Source: Solicoccozyma terricola
Taxonomy: Eukaryota > Basidiomycota > Tremellomycetes > Filobasidiales > Piskurozymaceae
Length of the DNA: 61,671 nt
Direction of reading: 5' to 3'
Assembly (NCBI GenBank): GCA_001600875.1
Contig: BCLD01000021.1
Location: 68,786 to 130,456 of the forward strand
Of the stretch, positions 12,229 to 23,898 are shown one piece after another. Below the pieces are notes generated by a model that searched no databases, was not told the origin of the DNA, and was given only the letters and a program-made list of their open reading frames with translations. The translations under genes were made by a program, and so were the position numbers. Every line of letters begins with the position of its first letter. Within the stretch, counting starts at the first letter, position 1.

Positions 12229-13779
12229 CTACCCCTCCATGTAATGTACATCTGGTAAAGCACGTAGAGTCTCCGCTGCTTGTTCAGGAGTGATGTCGCG
12301 CTAAGAAGCCACTTTGAGTCAACCTTCTTGTCGATTGTACCGTCAACGGGATGCATGAAAGCGCTCACTTGGGACTCAGCAAACATCTCGAATCCGACCA
12401 AAAACTTTCTAATCCTCGAACTCCTCAAAAGAGGAGGTGCAAAGTGAAAGTGCAGATGAGCAACACTTTCGTTTCCTTCCTTCGCAGTCAAGGGTGGCAA
12501 TGGCATCTGATGCAATCCCATGGAATAAGGGAAGGAAGTCCTGCGAGTTGAAGATCGTCAACCGATGCCCATTCTTGCGTCCGTTCCTTCATGCACTCAC
12601 TTGAATAAATTATCGTAGCGGACCAGTACTGCCTTGAGCACTTGGGCGAGTCCCAAAGCCTCGCTCTCCGTCAAAGATGTCAAGTTCGAAATATGCCTTT
12701 TAAACGGTAACACTAAGATCATCAGAGTCTGTCAGTAATCGTAAACCGGAGAAAAAGTCGGGATATTTATCCACAAACCGAGAATTTCGTACGGCCAAAC
12801 AGCCCAGAAAGGAACTAAAGCGACCCATCCACTCTCCTCGTGAACGCTGACTACCCGGCTCCCTCCATTGGACACCTCTTCTCTGGCGTAATCACATAGC
12901 ATACAACTCGCATGTTCATGCTGATAGCCCTTTAAGTTGTCAAGTTCTGTATTCACCTCTTGTGGGACACTTCACCGACACTCAGTCAGTCTCGGTTCGG
13001 GCTTGTCGTTCGCCCACAAAACCACTTACAAGGAGGTTGACCAGACTTGACCGTGTGGATGAGGCGCGCTAGCTCCCATCATACTTCCACGATTCTAGAA
13101 GACACCCTGCATCAGCGCCTGGGAGGAAAGTTGTTATGAAGTCTCTCACCTCAAAAATGTTTACGCAGCCGTCACCCAGTCTACCGTCGTCGAGCAAGCT
13201 ATGCCCCTTTCGAATTGCCTCCCCTGCTTCAACGTACGTGGCGGTCCAGCATTTAACAACGTCTCGGATCTCTTTCACAGACATCTTGGAAAGAGTGAGG
13301 TCGTGCCTAGGAGAATATGTCATGACTTTGCAGAAACCAAAAGTCTCCTCGCTGTTAAAAAAACGGGATTTGGGCTGATTTGCTTCGGGCGTGACTGGTG
13401 CCTGAGGTGAAAGCAATGCAGGAAAATCATTGGGGAACACCTGCTCAACAGGAACCAATAATCAGCTATTCATCTAGACGATGGAGGCTCTTACACTCAC
13501 ATAAGTCTCCTCGAATAGTGGGTTGCAATGTCCTCCAATTCTAGGGTTTCCAGGGCAGAGATAACAGTCCTTGGTGTGCTTCGGTAAAGCTTCCATGGAT
13601 GGAGGATCATCCTGACCGTTCCAAGGCCTCTTTCCTCTGTGCTGTGACACCAGTACGTGAGTGCCATTGAGTGGGTTGTCTGGGAGCAGCATACATTTGT
13701 CGTGTCAACTTGTATTCACTTCGCGAGCTGTGTCTTACTCACATCGTCTATGAGGGATTTCTGAGGGATTGACCGACAT
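12229..13779 (-). CDS. GAL7: Galactose-1-phosphate uridylyltransferase
   Basis: Transfers UMP from UDP-glucose to galactose-1-phosphate, the second Leloir step, in the cytosol. The model uses about eight exons: the first (13779-13743) gives MSVNPSEIPHRR and splices to YNPLNGTHVLVSQHRGKRPW, recreating the family's N-terminal motif. Exon 2 has CYLCPGNPR (zinc-binding cysteines). Exon 4 (13094-13030) reads NRGSMMGASAPHPHGQVWSTS, with the catalytic HPHGQVW motif intact. Later exons give EESGWVALVPFWAVWPYE and SMGLHQMP..HLHFHFAPPLLRS, and the end is RDITPEQAAETLRALPD...EG-stop. All splice phases tested keep the frame. Length is about 370 residues, normal for the family. It is divergent from GAL1. 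Confidence 0.95.
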
Positions 13780-14101
13780 TCTCGATGTGTTTGATGAGCT
13801 TGCTCGCTAGTTGACTCGAGCTGACTCGAAGCTTCTATACTCCCACTTGGATAACGGATGGTAACGACGATAACGAAGTCCACAAAGATGACAAGGCTGC
13901 TTAATCGATAAACCCCCGAAAACCTCGCGGTTTATTTTCCGGCCTTGCTCCAACAAGCAGTGGATCTGGAGGATCTTCGAAAAGACAGGATCTTTAATGC
14001 AGTGTAGATTCTTAGAGCCAACATCCAGCAAAGAGAAAAACACCCACACACCTACACACCCACATACACGGGCACACCGAACGACATATCAACCAAATAC
14101 C
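13780..14101. promoter_or_regulatory. Bidirectional GAL7-GAL1 promoter
   Basis: About 320 bp separate the two start codons, so both genes must share control elements. At about 13908-13936 there is an inverted repeat, ATAAACC, 15 bases, GGTTTAT, followed at once by TTTTCCGGCC. The last 60 bases before GAL1 are a CA-rich, pyrimidine-purine leader (CACCCACACACC type). Confidence 0.5.
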
Positions 14102-16013
14102 ATGGCGACCTCCAGCTTCACCACACAATACACGTCGTTGAGTGAGATTTACTCACCCGCCAGTCTATCCGATCAACAGTGAGTGGGTTTGTCCTTTAGT
14201 GAACCACACTACCATTGAACTAGCTTGGGATGTATAGACGTCGATGGTTGAAGTTGGAACATACATTCCGCGCCAAGTATGGCTGTAAGCTGAGCCATAT
14301 AGCCCGGGCACCCGGAAGGATCAATTTGATCGGAGAGCACATTGACTACTCATTGTTTGTCAGTATCACGAGCCACAACTCATTGCCAGATTTGTTTTGC
14401 TCATAGCTGACTCATGGGCACCTCTCCCACAGGGAGTTCTTCCCACTGCGGTTGAAATGGATACCTTATTGGCATTAAGTACGGTACCAGCCATCGAAGG
14501 AAGCGCTTCATTCCGAGTAGTCATTGGTAATGTAGACCAACAATGGCCAACAACGACTTTTTCACTCCGTGCGACGGAAAATGGCTGGACTGGGAGTCCT
14601 CTTATTAAAGGAAGCTGGACAGCTTATGTCATGGCTGCTCTCACAGTGAGTCACGTTTTGCGATTCCGCTTCATCCGTCCTGGTTGACCAGACTTTTGGT
14701 TCTCGTAGTGTGTCTTGGACGGCTATTTCCATTCAAAATCAATTCAAATCTCGTCTCTAAATCTTCTCGTCGATGGATCCGTTCCTCCCGGCTCAGGCAT
14801 GTCATCATCCGCTGCTCTTATCGTTGCATCACTGATAGGAGCGGTCCAAGTCTTGGGACTGCGACCACTGGTCAACCATGAACGGTTGCTTGAACTTGCC
14901 AGGCTGAGTGAAGCGAAGATCGGGGTTCATACTGGAGGTATGGATCAAGCGGCTTCCATCTTATCCACCAAAGGAACTGGCCTCTGCGTATCATTCTGGC
15001 CGACGTTGAAGGTGGAGAAAGTCGTCATTCCGTCTGTACCGGCGCAGGGAACACATCAAGAACCAGATGCCCTCTGTCTGGTCATCGCCAACTCCCTCAC
15101 AACTCACAATCTAGCAGCGGATGCTAAAAGACATTACAATCTACGAGTGGTTGAGACAATGATAGCGGCGAGGCTGTTGTCGCAGTCACAAGGTCTGTGT
15201 ATGACCAAAGACCTTGTCAGTCCACCTACCCTGCGAGAAGTTGTTGGACGATACGCTGGTGGAGACGCGAATGGCATGAGTGACGAGAGACTGGAGTTGG
15301 CTCTGATAGGAATGCTAGAGGAGGTAGAGTTGGTGCTGGGCGCTAGCGTCGCCGAAAGAGAAACCGGTCTCTCGATGGATACAATCATGTCCAGGAGTGG
15401 TATGACTGCAACCCAGTTTTCTCAGACATACCTCGAGGTTGTGGAAATTGAAGCGGATACTTTTCACATCTACAAAAGGGCCAAACACGTCTTGGAGGAA
15501 GCTCTTCGAGTTCTTCACTTTGTCAAGATTTGTCGTGTGGTCGAACAAGATGCAGGAAACATTCAAGCTTTGGGACAATTGATGAGGGAGTCGCATGATT
15601 CATGTCGAGATCTCTTCGATTGTTCGTGTGAAGAGTTGGATGAACTGGTACAGGTCTGTATGCATTCGGGTGCCATCGGTGCCAGAATGTCAGGGTGAGT
15701 TTCGCATCTCTACACTTGATTACATCCCTCTGGGCTAACAGAGAGCTACGATCATGCTGGTAGGGCTGGATGGGGAGGTTGTGTCGTCTCCCTCATCGCT
15801 CAAAGTCAAGCGGACGCGTACATAGATCGGATAGAGAGGGGTTATACCAAGTATTCTGCTTTGACCAAGGAGACTCTACAGACGTTAGTCTTTCGATCTG
15901 TACCAGGAAGCGGCGCCGGAGGTGAGTCTACCCCTTAGTGTTGAAATGCCCAGTCCAGTTCACCTTGTTGATGGCCTGTGGCAAACCTCGCAGTCGTTGT
16001 GGCCCAATTTTAA
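14102..16013 (+). CDS. GAL1: Galactokinase
   Basis: Phosphorylates galactose at C1 with ATP, the first Leloir step. Six exons (14102-14178, 14238-14358, 14433-14645, 14709-15694, 15764-15921, 15994-16013) join in frame to 524 residues. GHMP-kinase signatures: APGRINLIGEHIDYS (galactokinase signature, exon 2 end), FGVLPTAVEMD across the second splice, VPPGSGMSSSAA (ATP-binding loop) and MSGAGWGGCVVSL near the end. The last exon supplies only VVVAQF after PGSGAG, matching how the family ends; without that splice the frame would read through the donor to a nearby stop. No residue expected for catalysis looks missing. Gal3-like sensor variants often lose residues in the ATP loop; this one has not, so I call it an enzyme. 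Confidence 0.95.
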
Positions 16014-16578
16014 GTCGAGACCGACCTGGATCAAGGTGTATCAAGGCGTATTTTGTGATAGATGTGACATTGTATTGATCAGTGCATGATATTGAAGTCT
16101 TTACTATCCGAGACAATTCCCTGCATTTCTTTGCTATATATGACGTCAACGAGGTGGTCGAGCAAACAAAACCCAGGAATATCATCCGATTCGGGCTGAC
16201 CCTGTGGCAACGGTCTTTGGCCGAACTCGATGTGAAGCTCGCGCAGTGCAAGATGTTGAGTTCAGGGAGGGGGCATTGATCGTAGGCAGTGGCGTAAATA
16301 GCAAACGACTTCGCCAACTCTTCGCCGAACATCTCGGTGATCTGTATGCCGTTATTGACGATCATGCTTGGAGGGAGATTATTTGCTGGAAAACCTTCGG
16401 CAGGAATTGGTGAGATATCGAAAATTGCCGGCTGGTGGGAGGCCTTCGGCAGTTTTCGGCAGTTTCCGGCAAGATTCGGTAAACCGATGGATGGATCGAC
16501 TGGATCGTCTGCATATAGTAAACCGACACATCGTGCAGTGCTCGAGCGACTGTCTCTGTCGACAAGCACCTATTGGTC
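16014..16578. promoter_or_regulatory. GAL1-GAL10 spacer with repeated TTCGGCAG motif
   Basis: This spacer carries four close copies of TTCGGCA(G/A): one at 16396-16404, then three in tandem with 10-bp spacing at 16445-16473 (TTCGGCAGTT, TTCGGCAGTT, TCCGGCAAG), followed by ATTCGGTAAACCG. One helical turn between copies suits cooperative binding of a CGG-recognising regulator. The function is inferred. Confidence 0.45.
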
Positions 16579-18238
16579 ATGGCGCCATCTAAGCAGCAAC
16601 GCGTAAGTCTCGATTGAACGCGAGGAAGCTGCGTCTTGCCTGACTCCCGGTGATCGACCCAAACAAAGATCCTGGTGACTGGTGGAGCTGGGTACATAGG
16701 TGAGTCGTACTTGGCTAGTCGATTACACTTGGTGCTCACCAGCTATGATTCGATCAGGATCGCATGTGGTGCTCGAGCTGCTTCTCGCTGGAAGATATCA
16801 ACCCATCGTCATCGATAATGGCCACAACTCCGACCCAGAGCTGTGTCTCAAGAGAGTCCAAGAGATTGCCGATGAAGAATTGAGGTTAGTGAAATTTTGC
16901 ACCAGCCGAAAATACGACGCTAACCGCACGAAATCGGTTTCTCAGCAAACATGGTCGTGTGGCTGCAAAGATACAACTTCATCAGGTCGACTTGAGGTCC
17001 AGGTCATCAATCGACGATGTGTTTGACCTCTACACTGATGACGATAGTATTGGGGCAGTGATCCATTTGGCTGTAAGCTGAGCGTAGTCTAAAGTGTCCA
17101 CTTTCGTCCATTGACGTCTCCCCATTATGCTCGGGCCCTAGGCCTGGAAAGCTGTCGGAGAGTCTGGCGAATTACCCATGGAGTACTATCAAAACAATGT
17201 GGCTGCAGCTTTGGAGTTATTGGCAGTGAGTGATCCCCGCCGTATTACAATCTAACCCACCCCAGTCAACGATTTCAAACCTAAACAGTCCATGAAATCT
17301 CACAACGTCCCCCACTTCATATATTCTTCATCGGCGACTGTTTACGGAGAACCATCTACGATACCTATCCCCGAAACTTCAGCTCTGAAGCCCGAAAGCT
17401 GTTACGGAAGGACAAAAGTTATGTGTGAACAGATACTAATGGACTTGGCAAAAGGTAAGTCCTACATCAATGAGGACCACCCGAAACGGAAACTGAGAGG
17501 GATCTGATACCAGCGGACAACTTCTGGAAGATATGCTCACTTCGATATTTCAAGTGAGTCCCGACTTATATAAGCTGAAACCTCCCAGCTAACCTCCAGC
17601 CTTCAGTCCCGCCGGTGCGCATTCGTCAGGGAGAATAGGTGAAAATCCTCGAGGTCGACCCAACAACCTCCTCCCACTCCTAGCGGCTATCGCTGTTGGT
17701 CGATTCAGTAGCCTCAAAGTGTTTGGGGATGACTTTGATACACCAGATGGAACTTGCCTCCGAGATTACCTGCACATCACTGATCTTGCAAAGGGCCATA
17801 TCAAGGCCCTGGAAGCTGTCGCTGAAGGCAAGATCTTCCAGCCATGCACAAACGGAAATTATAGACCATTCAACCTGGGCACTGGACGCGCTTATAGCGT
17901 TCTTGAAATGGTCAAAGCAATGCGAGCAGCTACCGGATTCGATTACGAGTACACCATCGCTGGTAGAAGGTTAGCGTTTGGTCGTTCTTCTATCCATCAA
18001 TCTATAGCACTTGATAAATTCCACCTTACAGGTTCGGAGACGTTACAAATCTCACGTCTGATCCTACTCTGGCGAACAAGGACCTATCTTGGAAAGCAGA
18101 ATATCAGTTGGAGGACATGTGCTCTGACTTGTGGCGATGGCAGTTCAATAATCTGAACGGTAAGCTTGTCAGGGAACTCTGCACGTTAAGACTGCCTTAA
18201 CCGTCTTCTGGGATATACCAGGCTACGTTAGTAGTTAG
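16579..18238 (+). CDS. GAL10: UDP-galactose 4-epimerase, single-domain
   Basis: Interconverts UDP-galactose and UDP-glucose using bound NAD. Ten exons join in frame to 368 residues: 16579-16602, 16669-16699, 16758-16884, 16946-17072, 17142-17225, 17289-17454, 17515-17554, 17607-17969, 18032-18159, 18222-18238. It opens MAPSKQQR, then [13 protein letters not shown] (NAD loop). The catalytic triad is present as SSSATVYGE (Ser/Thr) and CYGRTK (Tyr-x3-Lys). Downstream are [30 protein letters not shown] and FNLGTGR. The protein ends NNLNGYVSS, so it has no C-terminal mutarotase domain, unlike the bifunctional Gal10 of budding yeasts. The first exon is only eight codons and several exons are under 50 bases. 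Confidence 0.95.
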
Positions 18239-20047
18239 TAGACTGTCTGAAGACACAGTTGGCCTGACGTCACCAGATATATCGCTTGTCTTCACCTTGT
18301 CTATGATATAAAATTGGCCTCAGGGATACTCGTCGTTCGCTGTTGTCTGAATAAAGCGGTCGTCATAGGATCACGGAGCGGCGATCGGCGCCAGCAACCT
18401 GTCCGGTCGACCCCCGGGGGCGGCAGGCGCACACATGTTTAGAGCCGGCCGGCGTGCGAGCGAAGGAATCGCAACTGCTCGAAAGATAGAGGAAAGATAG
18501 AGTAAGGGTAACTGGTGAGTATCAGCGGTGAGTAAGAGGAGCTAGCTGGGTGGGAGCGCGTGATTTGGTGGGGAGTGACTCCACAGCGGGGGGAATGGAG
18601 ATCCGGATGGAGGTGCTGTGGATGAGCTCTGTCTGTGGAAGCGGCCAAACCCTTTTCCATCTCAACTCCTCGGAAACCCCCCTGTCCTCTCTTTCTGCAT
18701 TGTACTGAGATAGAGAAGGATAGTTCTATACCTATATCATAGTTTTACAGGACCCACCGACGATCTGCGAAGGACCATATGGCCGATGAGTCCCCCTCTG
18801 CGATGAGTGGCAGTCCTCGCAAGGGATGGAGTTGAATGTGAGCGAGGTTGAGCAAGCTGAAACTCCGAGTGTCCATGTGACGATCGTCACCCGTCATGCT
18901 GGTCTTCTTCTGGGTGTACGGTCCTTCCAAGTCAGAGAAACCTCCGCACATCGATGGCCGTGGGAAGGGTTGCGCAAGAGGTCGACCGAATTTGCGATAT
19001 CCACCTTGAATTGCTCGGACGATCCATTCCCGGACAAAGGGACGAACATTCAAAACGAGCGTCACTCCGACTGAGCCAGTGGTTGACAAAAGGAGGCTGG
19101 ATAAACCGAGACTGAATAAACCTACGACGTGGATACCGTTGATGGTACGCCTTTGGATTGGTCACAATCGCTGGATTACTACAAGTTGTCGTATTGACAC
19201 CAGCTACGCTTCCTACACGACACAAGGTTTTTGAGTAGTGAAAGGGCTCGCCAGCGGCCTTCACTTGAATGTGAAAACGTATTGACACCGAGCAGAAAAG
19301 GCTAGCGGACACACTGAGTATAAATGACAGCAAGGAGGAACAATGTCTTGATGATGCACTGTCAACTCCGGGAGCCAATGACATGGTCAACGATAAACGA
19401 AGACTCTCCTGAATCAGATGCCTGGGATAAACAGGGGAATGTGGCATGCTGTTGCACTTCCGTTATCTATCTCACACCCCATCATCAGCAACATATTCCT
19501 TGTAAGGGATGACCAGCATCACAACCAGCTTCAGCGCAAACAACGAAGCGACCAGACGCGTTTTGCCGCTTTGTCGATCCCACTCCCCCTTGACAGGTGG
19601 TCTAAGAGCACTAACGGCTTCTCACTTCAGCCATACACCTGAGGCATGATATGCCGAGACTTCGTTATGTTGGTAGCAATGTAGTGAACGGCACCCTGTT
19701 ATCACGAGGACCGACCTGGGCTGTAGCTGTAAATATAGCCTTTTACGCCCAACAGCGGATCCGGTCGGAACATGGAATGGGAACCATCGGCTGTAATCAA
19801 CCCATGCCGATGGTATCTACGGGGGAACTGACGGTCCGCTATCAAAAGGCGGCATATGTCGGTGGCTCAAAGGAGGCACGGAGCCCCAGGTTCGAAGGTT
19901 CGAAGGTGTGAGTCCGATGTCTACACACTGGTATGGGACCTATAACCATAAAGCCAGAGCAAATACTTTGAAATGTGATTCGCCCAAACGCTGCCACAAC
20001 GAACTCGACGTCTACAGCTTCTTGCAAAGCCTTCCGGATCACCATCA
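18239..20047. other. 1.8-kb gap between GAL10 and the second transporter
   Basis: No convincing gene. Near 18390-18430 there is a GC-rich stretch including CGACCCCCGGGGGCGG. A minus-strand frame around 18745-19090 (PFVREWIVRAIQGGYRKFGRP) looks partly protein-like, but I cannot match it to a family or extend it. The gap may hold the promoter of the downstream transporter and a decayed gene. Confidence 0.4.
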
Positions 20048-22374
20048 TGTCTCACAGCCTTTTCAGTGGCAGCCTCAAGGGAGATCCGAAAGAAATTTAT
20101 AACTGAAAGATCTATGTGTTGACTGCTACAGTTTGCATGGGTGGTTTCATGTGTGAGTGCGCCGAGGTTCTTTCGCCTTGACATCGACTAAAGGGGTTTT
20201 CCTTGCTTTTGTCTATCTTTGCTTTTGTTTGTTGGCTGTGTTCTGATAGACGGATTTGAGTCAGGGAACATCGGAGGGCTGCTCACTTTCCCGTCATTCA
20301 AGAAGTAAATTGGGAGAGGAACCGATGTTCGCCCATGATACCTAAAGCTGATTTGATCTTTACACAGATCATTTGGTCTTGATCATGGCCTCACCCCAAC
20401 AGCATTGGCGAATAAAAACGCAAACATCGTCTCGATGCTGCAAGCAGGTGCCTTCTTTGGGTGCTTGCTGATCGGCTGGTTGGCGGATAAAATTGATCGT
20501 CGCCCATCTCTTTTCCTCGGTTCCAGTGTCTTCCTCGTTGGATGCGTAATGCAAACAGTATCGAAAGGAAATCTTAGCGTCTTGATGGCTGGTCGAGCGA
20601 TTGCTGGCTTGGGTGTCGGCATGGCTTCAACGCTCGCGCCTTTATACACGAGCGAAAATGTTCCAAGATCTATCCGCGGACGATTGACCGCGTGTTATCA
20701 GCTATTCATTCAAATCGGATTGATGATCTCCTTCTGGTATGTCAAAGCTCTTTTTCAGACCGTCAAGCGTGAAAGTGACTCAATTATGTGACTGGGTTTC
20801 TTCTAATCCTTTCGCAGGGTGAATTACGGTATGCAAAAACACTACGCGAGTGTGCCAGCTCAGTGGCAGATCCCACTGGCTTTGCAATGCATGCCTGGTG
20901 TGGTCTTAATAATCGGAATGTTGTTCCTGGGTGAAAGTCCTCGGTATGTTCCGCCTTCGAGGGTGGACCTGGCAGCCCAAGCGCAGCCCAAGCGACTGGA
21001 CACTGAAAGCATTAAATAGATACCTTGCTCGCCGTGGAAAATGGGAGGAAGCAATTCGAGTTCTCACCTGGACCAGATCTCTTCCCGCCTCACATCCATA
21101 CGTGGTCGAAGAATTGGTTGAAATGAGACTCAACCTAGAAAATGAGAATGCTTTGGCGGCCAATTCGTCGCTCTGGAAAGAGCTTTTGACGATCAAGAGT
21201 AACCGAAAAAGATTATTTCTAGGACTTATCCTTATGGTCCTCCAACAATGGATGGGAGTGTGAGTTGCACAGGGCGTGGTTAGTCAGGATGATGTACGAT
21301 AACAAGCTCACACTCTTGGATGCTCAGCAACGCCATCAACTACTACAGCCCTCAGATCTTCCAAAGTTTGGGTCTGACTGGTACTTCCGTCAGCTTGCTT
21401 GCTACAGTGAGCATAAAAACCATCCGTCTTGACTGGAAATCTGGCCGCTGACGGTGACGTGCATATCAGGGAGTCTATGGTGTCTGCAAGGTTTGCGCGA
21501 GTCTATTTTTCGCAGCCCTGCTAGCAGGTGAATCAAGTTAAACCTTTGAATGCGAATCTGCAACTTACCAGAGCTCCCGTATACCAGATACATTTGGCCG
21601 CAGACGCTCTCTAATTTATTTTTCTGCCGGACAAGCCATGTGTCTCTTTTATGTCGGCGCATTTGTGAAGATTCAAACGCCTGTTGCGGGTCAAGCCATC
21701 ACTGGAGCGGGCTACTTTGCTTTGGTCTGCATCTTCCTTTGTGAGTAAGATCATTTGACGCGCGATTTCGAGTCACTACACGCTGATGAAGTCTCCGGCC
21801 AAATGTCAGACATTATTCTCTTTGAAATGGGCTGGGGACCAGTCGTGTGGATAATCAACTCTGAGATTCACTCCACCAGACTGCGAGGATTTGTCCTTGG
21901 CCTCGCCTCAGCCACCAACTGGCTCATGAATTACTGCGTCTCCCGAGCGACGCCAGTCATGCTCACGTCACTCGGAAAGGGCGGGTATGGGACCTTTCTG
22001 TTGTGTAAGTGATGTCACCTCTTCTCGGGAGGGCAAACATTTCACTGACTTTTCGGTGTAGTCGCATCGTTCTGTCTTGTATGCACTCTGTTTGCTATTT
22101 TCTTTGTCCCCGAGACAAAGAATATTTCGCTGGAGGCCATGGTAAGCCATCATTAATGAACCCTGCTCTACCAATCTAACTGCGCTCTAACTGTGCTGTG
22201 CAGGATGCATTATTCGGTTCTCCGACGATTGTCGACGAAAATGTTGCAGAGCTAGGGGGCAACGTCCTGGCCATACCTGGAGGCTTCCGGGGTGACATCG
22301 ACGCACTTGAGGACAGCAAAACCGAGGAGAAGGAAACAGTGCGCGAGGAAAGAATCGAGCAATCGAGATATTGA
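20048..22374 (+). CDS. MFS sugar transporter, hexose-type, with a possible early nonsense codon
   Basis: Sugar porter family membrane protein, eight or more exons, about 500 residues. Readable motifs in order: [14 protein letters not shown], then across an intron [10 protein letters not shown] (family GYD.G.I.G), [107 protein letters not shown] and [12 protein letters not shown]; it ends [13 protein letters not shown] at 22372-22374. The style is nearer to hexose or quinate/galacturonate carriers than to the alpha-glucoside permease at 9244. Odd point: from ATG 20048 the frame meets TGA at 20104-20106, exactly where relatives have a Trp in the (N)W-KIY motif. Either the gene is disabled, the base is wrong, or a spliced upstream exon replaces this start. 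The rest is intact. Confidence 0.8.
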
Positions 22375-22906
22375 TGAGTTGGGCCAAATTCATCGGGGAG
22401 ATACTTGAGGCAGAGTTGGCAAGCATTACCGTCACAGAGCGCGTGAGCTCACGCTGTTTGCAAGGTCATGTAATATCAAGTGACAAGGATATCTTGAAGA
22501 TTGCTTAACTGTATCCTTATCGCTTTTGGGGTCCCAAATGTACTTTTCTTCCCTGCCACCCTTTGCCACTTGGAAAGCTTGCAATCTTACAACTTATCTA
22601 CCCACGCTTCATTCCACTGCACCCTGGCATCCAACATCAGCCTCGAACCCGTGCGAGCCATTCAAGAGGCCAGGATTGCAACAGGATCGTACCTGCTTCG
22701 GTGCAGAAAAACAAGGCGGCCCTGCTACCCCTTGCCAGTGCGTTAAGAGCAAAAGCATTGGCGTATCACTCCAGTCATCCGACCAAGTGAATGAGACGCT
22801 GCTTTTGTCATTTTGGTAGGGATGTAATATGTAGGGCAAACGGAGTGTGCATCGTCAAGAGGCGTCCTCGTAGTGTAGATTGGGCATTTGTTAAGGCGAT
22901 GACAAA
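22375..22906. other. Flank downstream of the cluster, no gene seen
   Basis: Short unsupported frames only. This marks the right border of the GAL-type cluster and the start of the transposon-rich zone. Confidence 0.4.
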
Positions 22907-23308
22907 GTGTCCCACAGGTATGAAACTACGAGTCTAAGAGCGCGAAAGGATGTTCGGAATGATCAAAAAAAAGGCAGGGTCCCGGCGTTCTTGACACGAG
23001 AACAAGAACTCGGACAGCAGGATAACATAAGTGGATGGGTTGTGAGACTAGAAAGTACCGGACGGACAGTATGGTCTAGAGGCATCCGACTACCAACGGG
23101 AGTCAGAACCAGAATTCTTCCAACATTACCACAAACCAAATCTCGATCCAACATGGTATTGTGCGAAACCGTGGTAAATCCCAATGATCTCCAAGATGAG
23201 GAGGAAGAAGAACCCAAACCCAAACCAAATCGTGATAACAATGTTGCAGAAGATAACAATGAAGCTGAGAACCTGTTGCGATCCCGCCAATGCGGTACCG
23301 CAACATAG
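22907..23308 (+). pseudogene. Possible copia pol linker fragment
   Basis: A 133-codon frame whose middle reads SGWVVRLESTGRTVWSRGIRL. This has the layout of the integrase-RT linker of copia elements (GY-V-DP-T--V--SRDV-F), and the tail is an acidic EEEEEPKPKPNRDNN stretch. Assignment rests on that one motif and on position in a transposon-rich stretch. Confidence 0.3.
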
Positions 23309-23319
23309 GCTAGGAATAG

Positions 23320-23420
23320 ATCAACCTCTATGACTCAACACCCACACACCTCGAGCATTTTTTATGACTCAACACCCGCAACACCCATGCACCTCGAGCA
23401 TCTTCTATGACTCAACACAC
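23320..23420. repeat. Short tandem repeat with ATGACTCAACACCC
   Basis: Three imperfect copies of a unit of about 35-40 bases containing 'ATGACTCAACACCC' and 'CACCTCGAGCAT'. Just downstream are a TATA-like ATATATAAAG and a pyrimidine stretch, which together look like the promoter half of an old LTR. Confidence 0.4.
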
Positions 23421-23873
23421 TTCCTAGAATACATATATAAAGCAGCTGGAATTAGTTTACCACCCTTGTACTTTTCCTTTTCTCTTCACAGAAAGATATC
23501 ATACATTACTAGCCAATCAAGCTCAGCTTTCACTGAGCTCTCATTCACCTAGTCCTTCACCTTGGTCAAGTGATTCCTTGCTGCAACTCTGTGAAGTTGG
23601 CAACCAGACTAGGCCCCCTCATCATCCATTCCGCAATTCCTCTCGACCGCTTCCTGTGTGCTTGCACACCCGTACCTGTCAGGTGCCAGACAGGGCTACG
23701 AGGAATCGGTGGCCGGAGATGGGGGGATATGGCAGGTGATGGATGATCGGGCCTCTCGCAGTTGGATTAAGATCTAGCCGCTAGGTCGAGCGAGGAGATG
23801 AAGACAGCGGTGAAGGTCCGGGCTGGAGAGAAAGAGATGTCGCCGGAGAAGGGAAAGAGTCGGTGAACGAGAT

Positions 23874-23898
23874 GTGTGTGTGTGTGTGTGTGTGTGTT
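23874..23898. repeat. GT dinucleotide microsatellite
   Basis: A run of about twelve TG units within LTR Z. The same position in LTR W (about 26231-26252) has a comparable run, so the microsatellite belongs to the LTR family. Confidence 0.8.
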
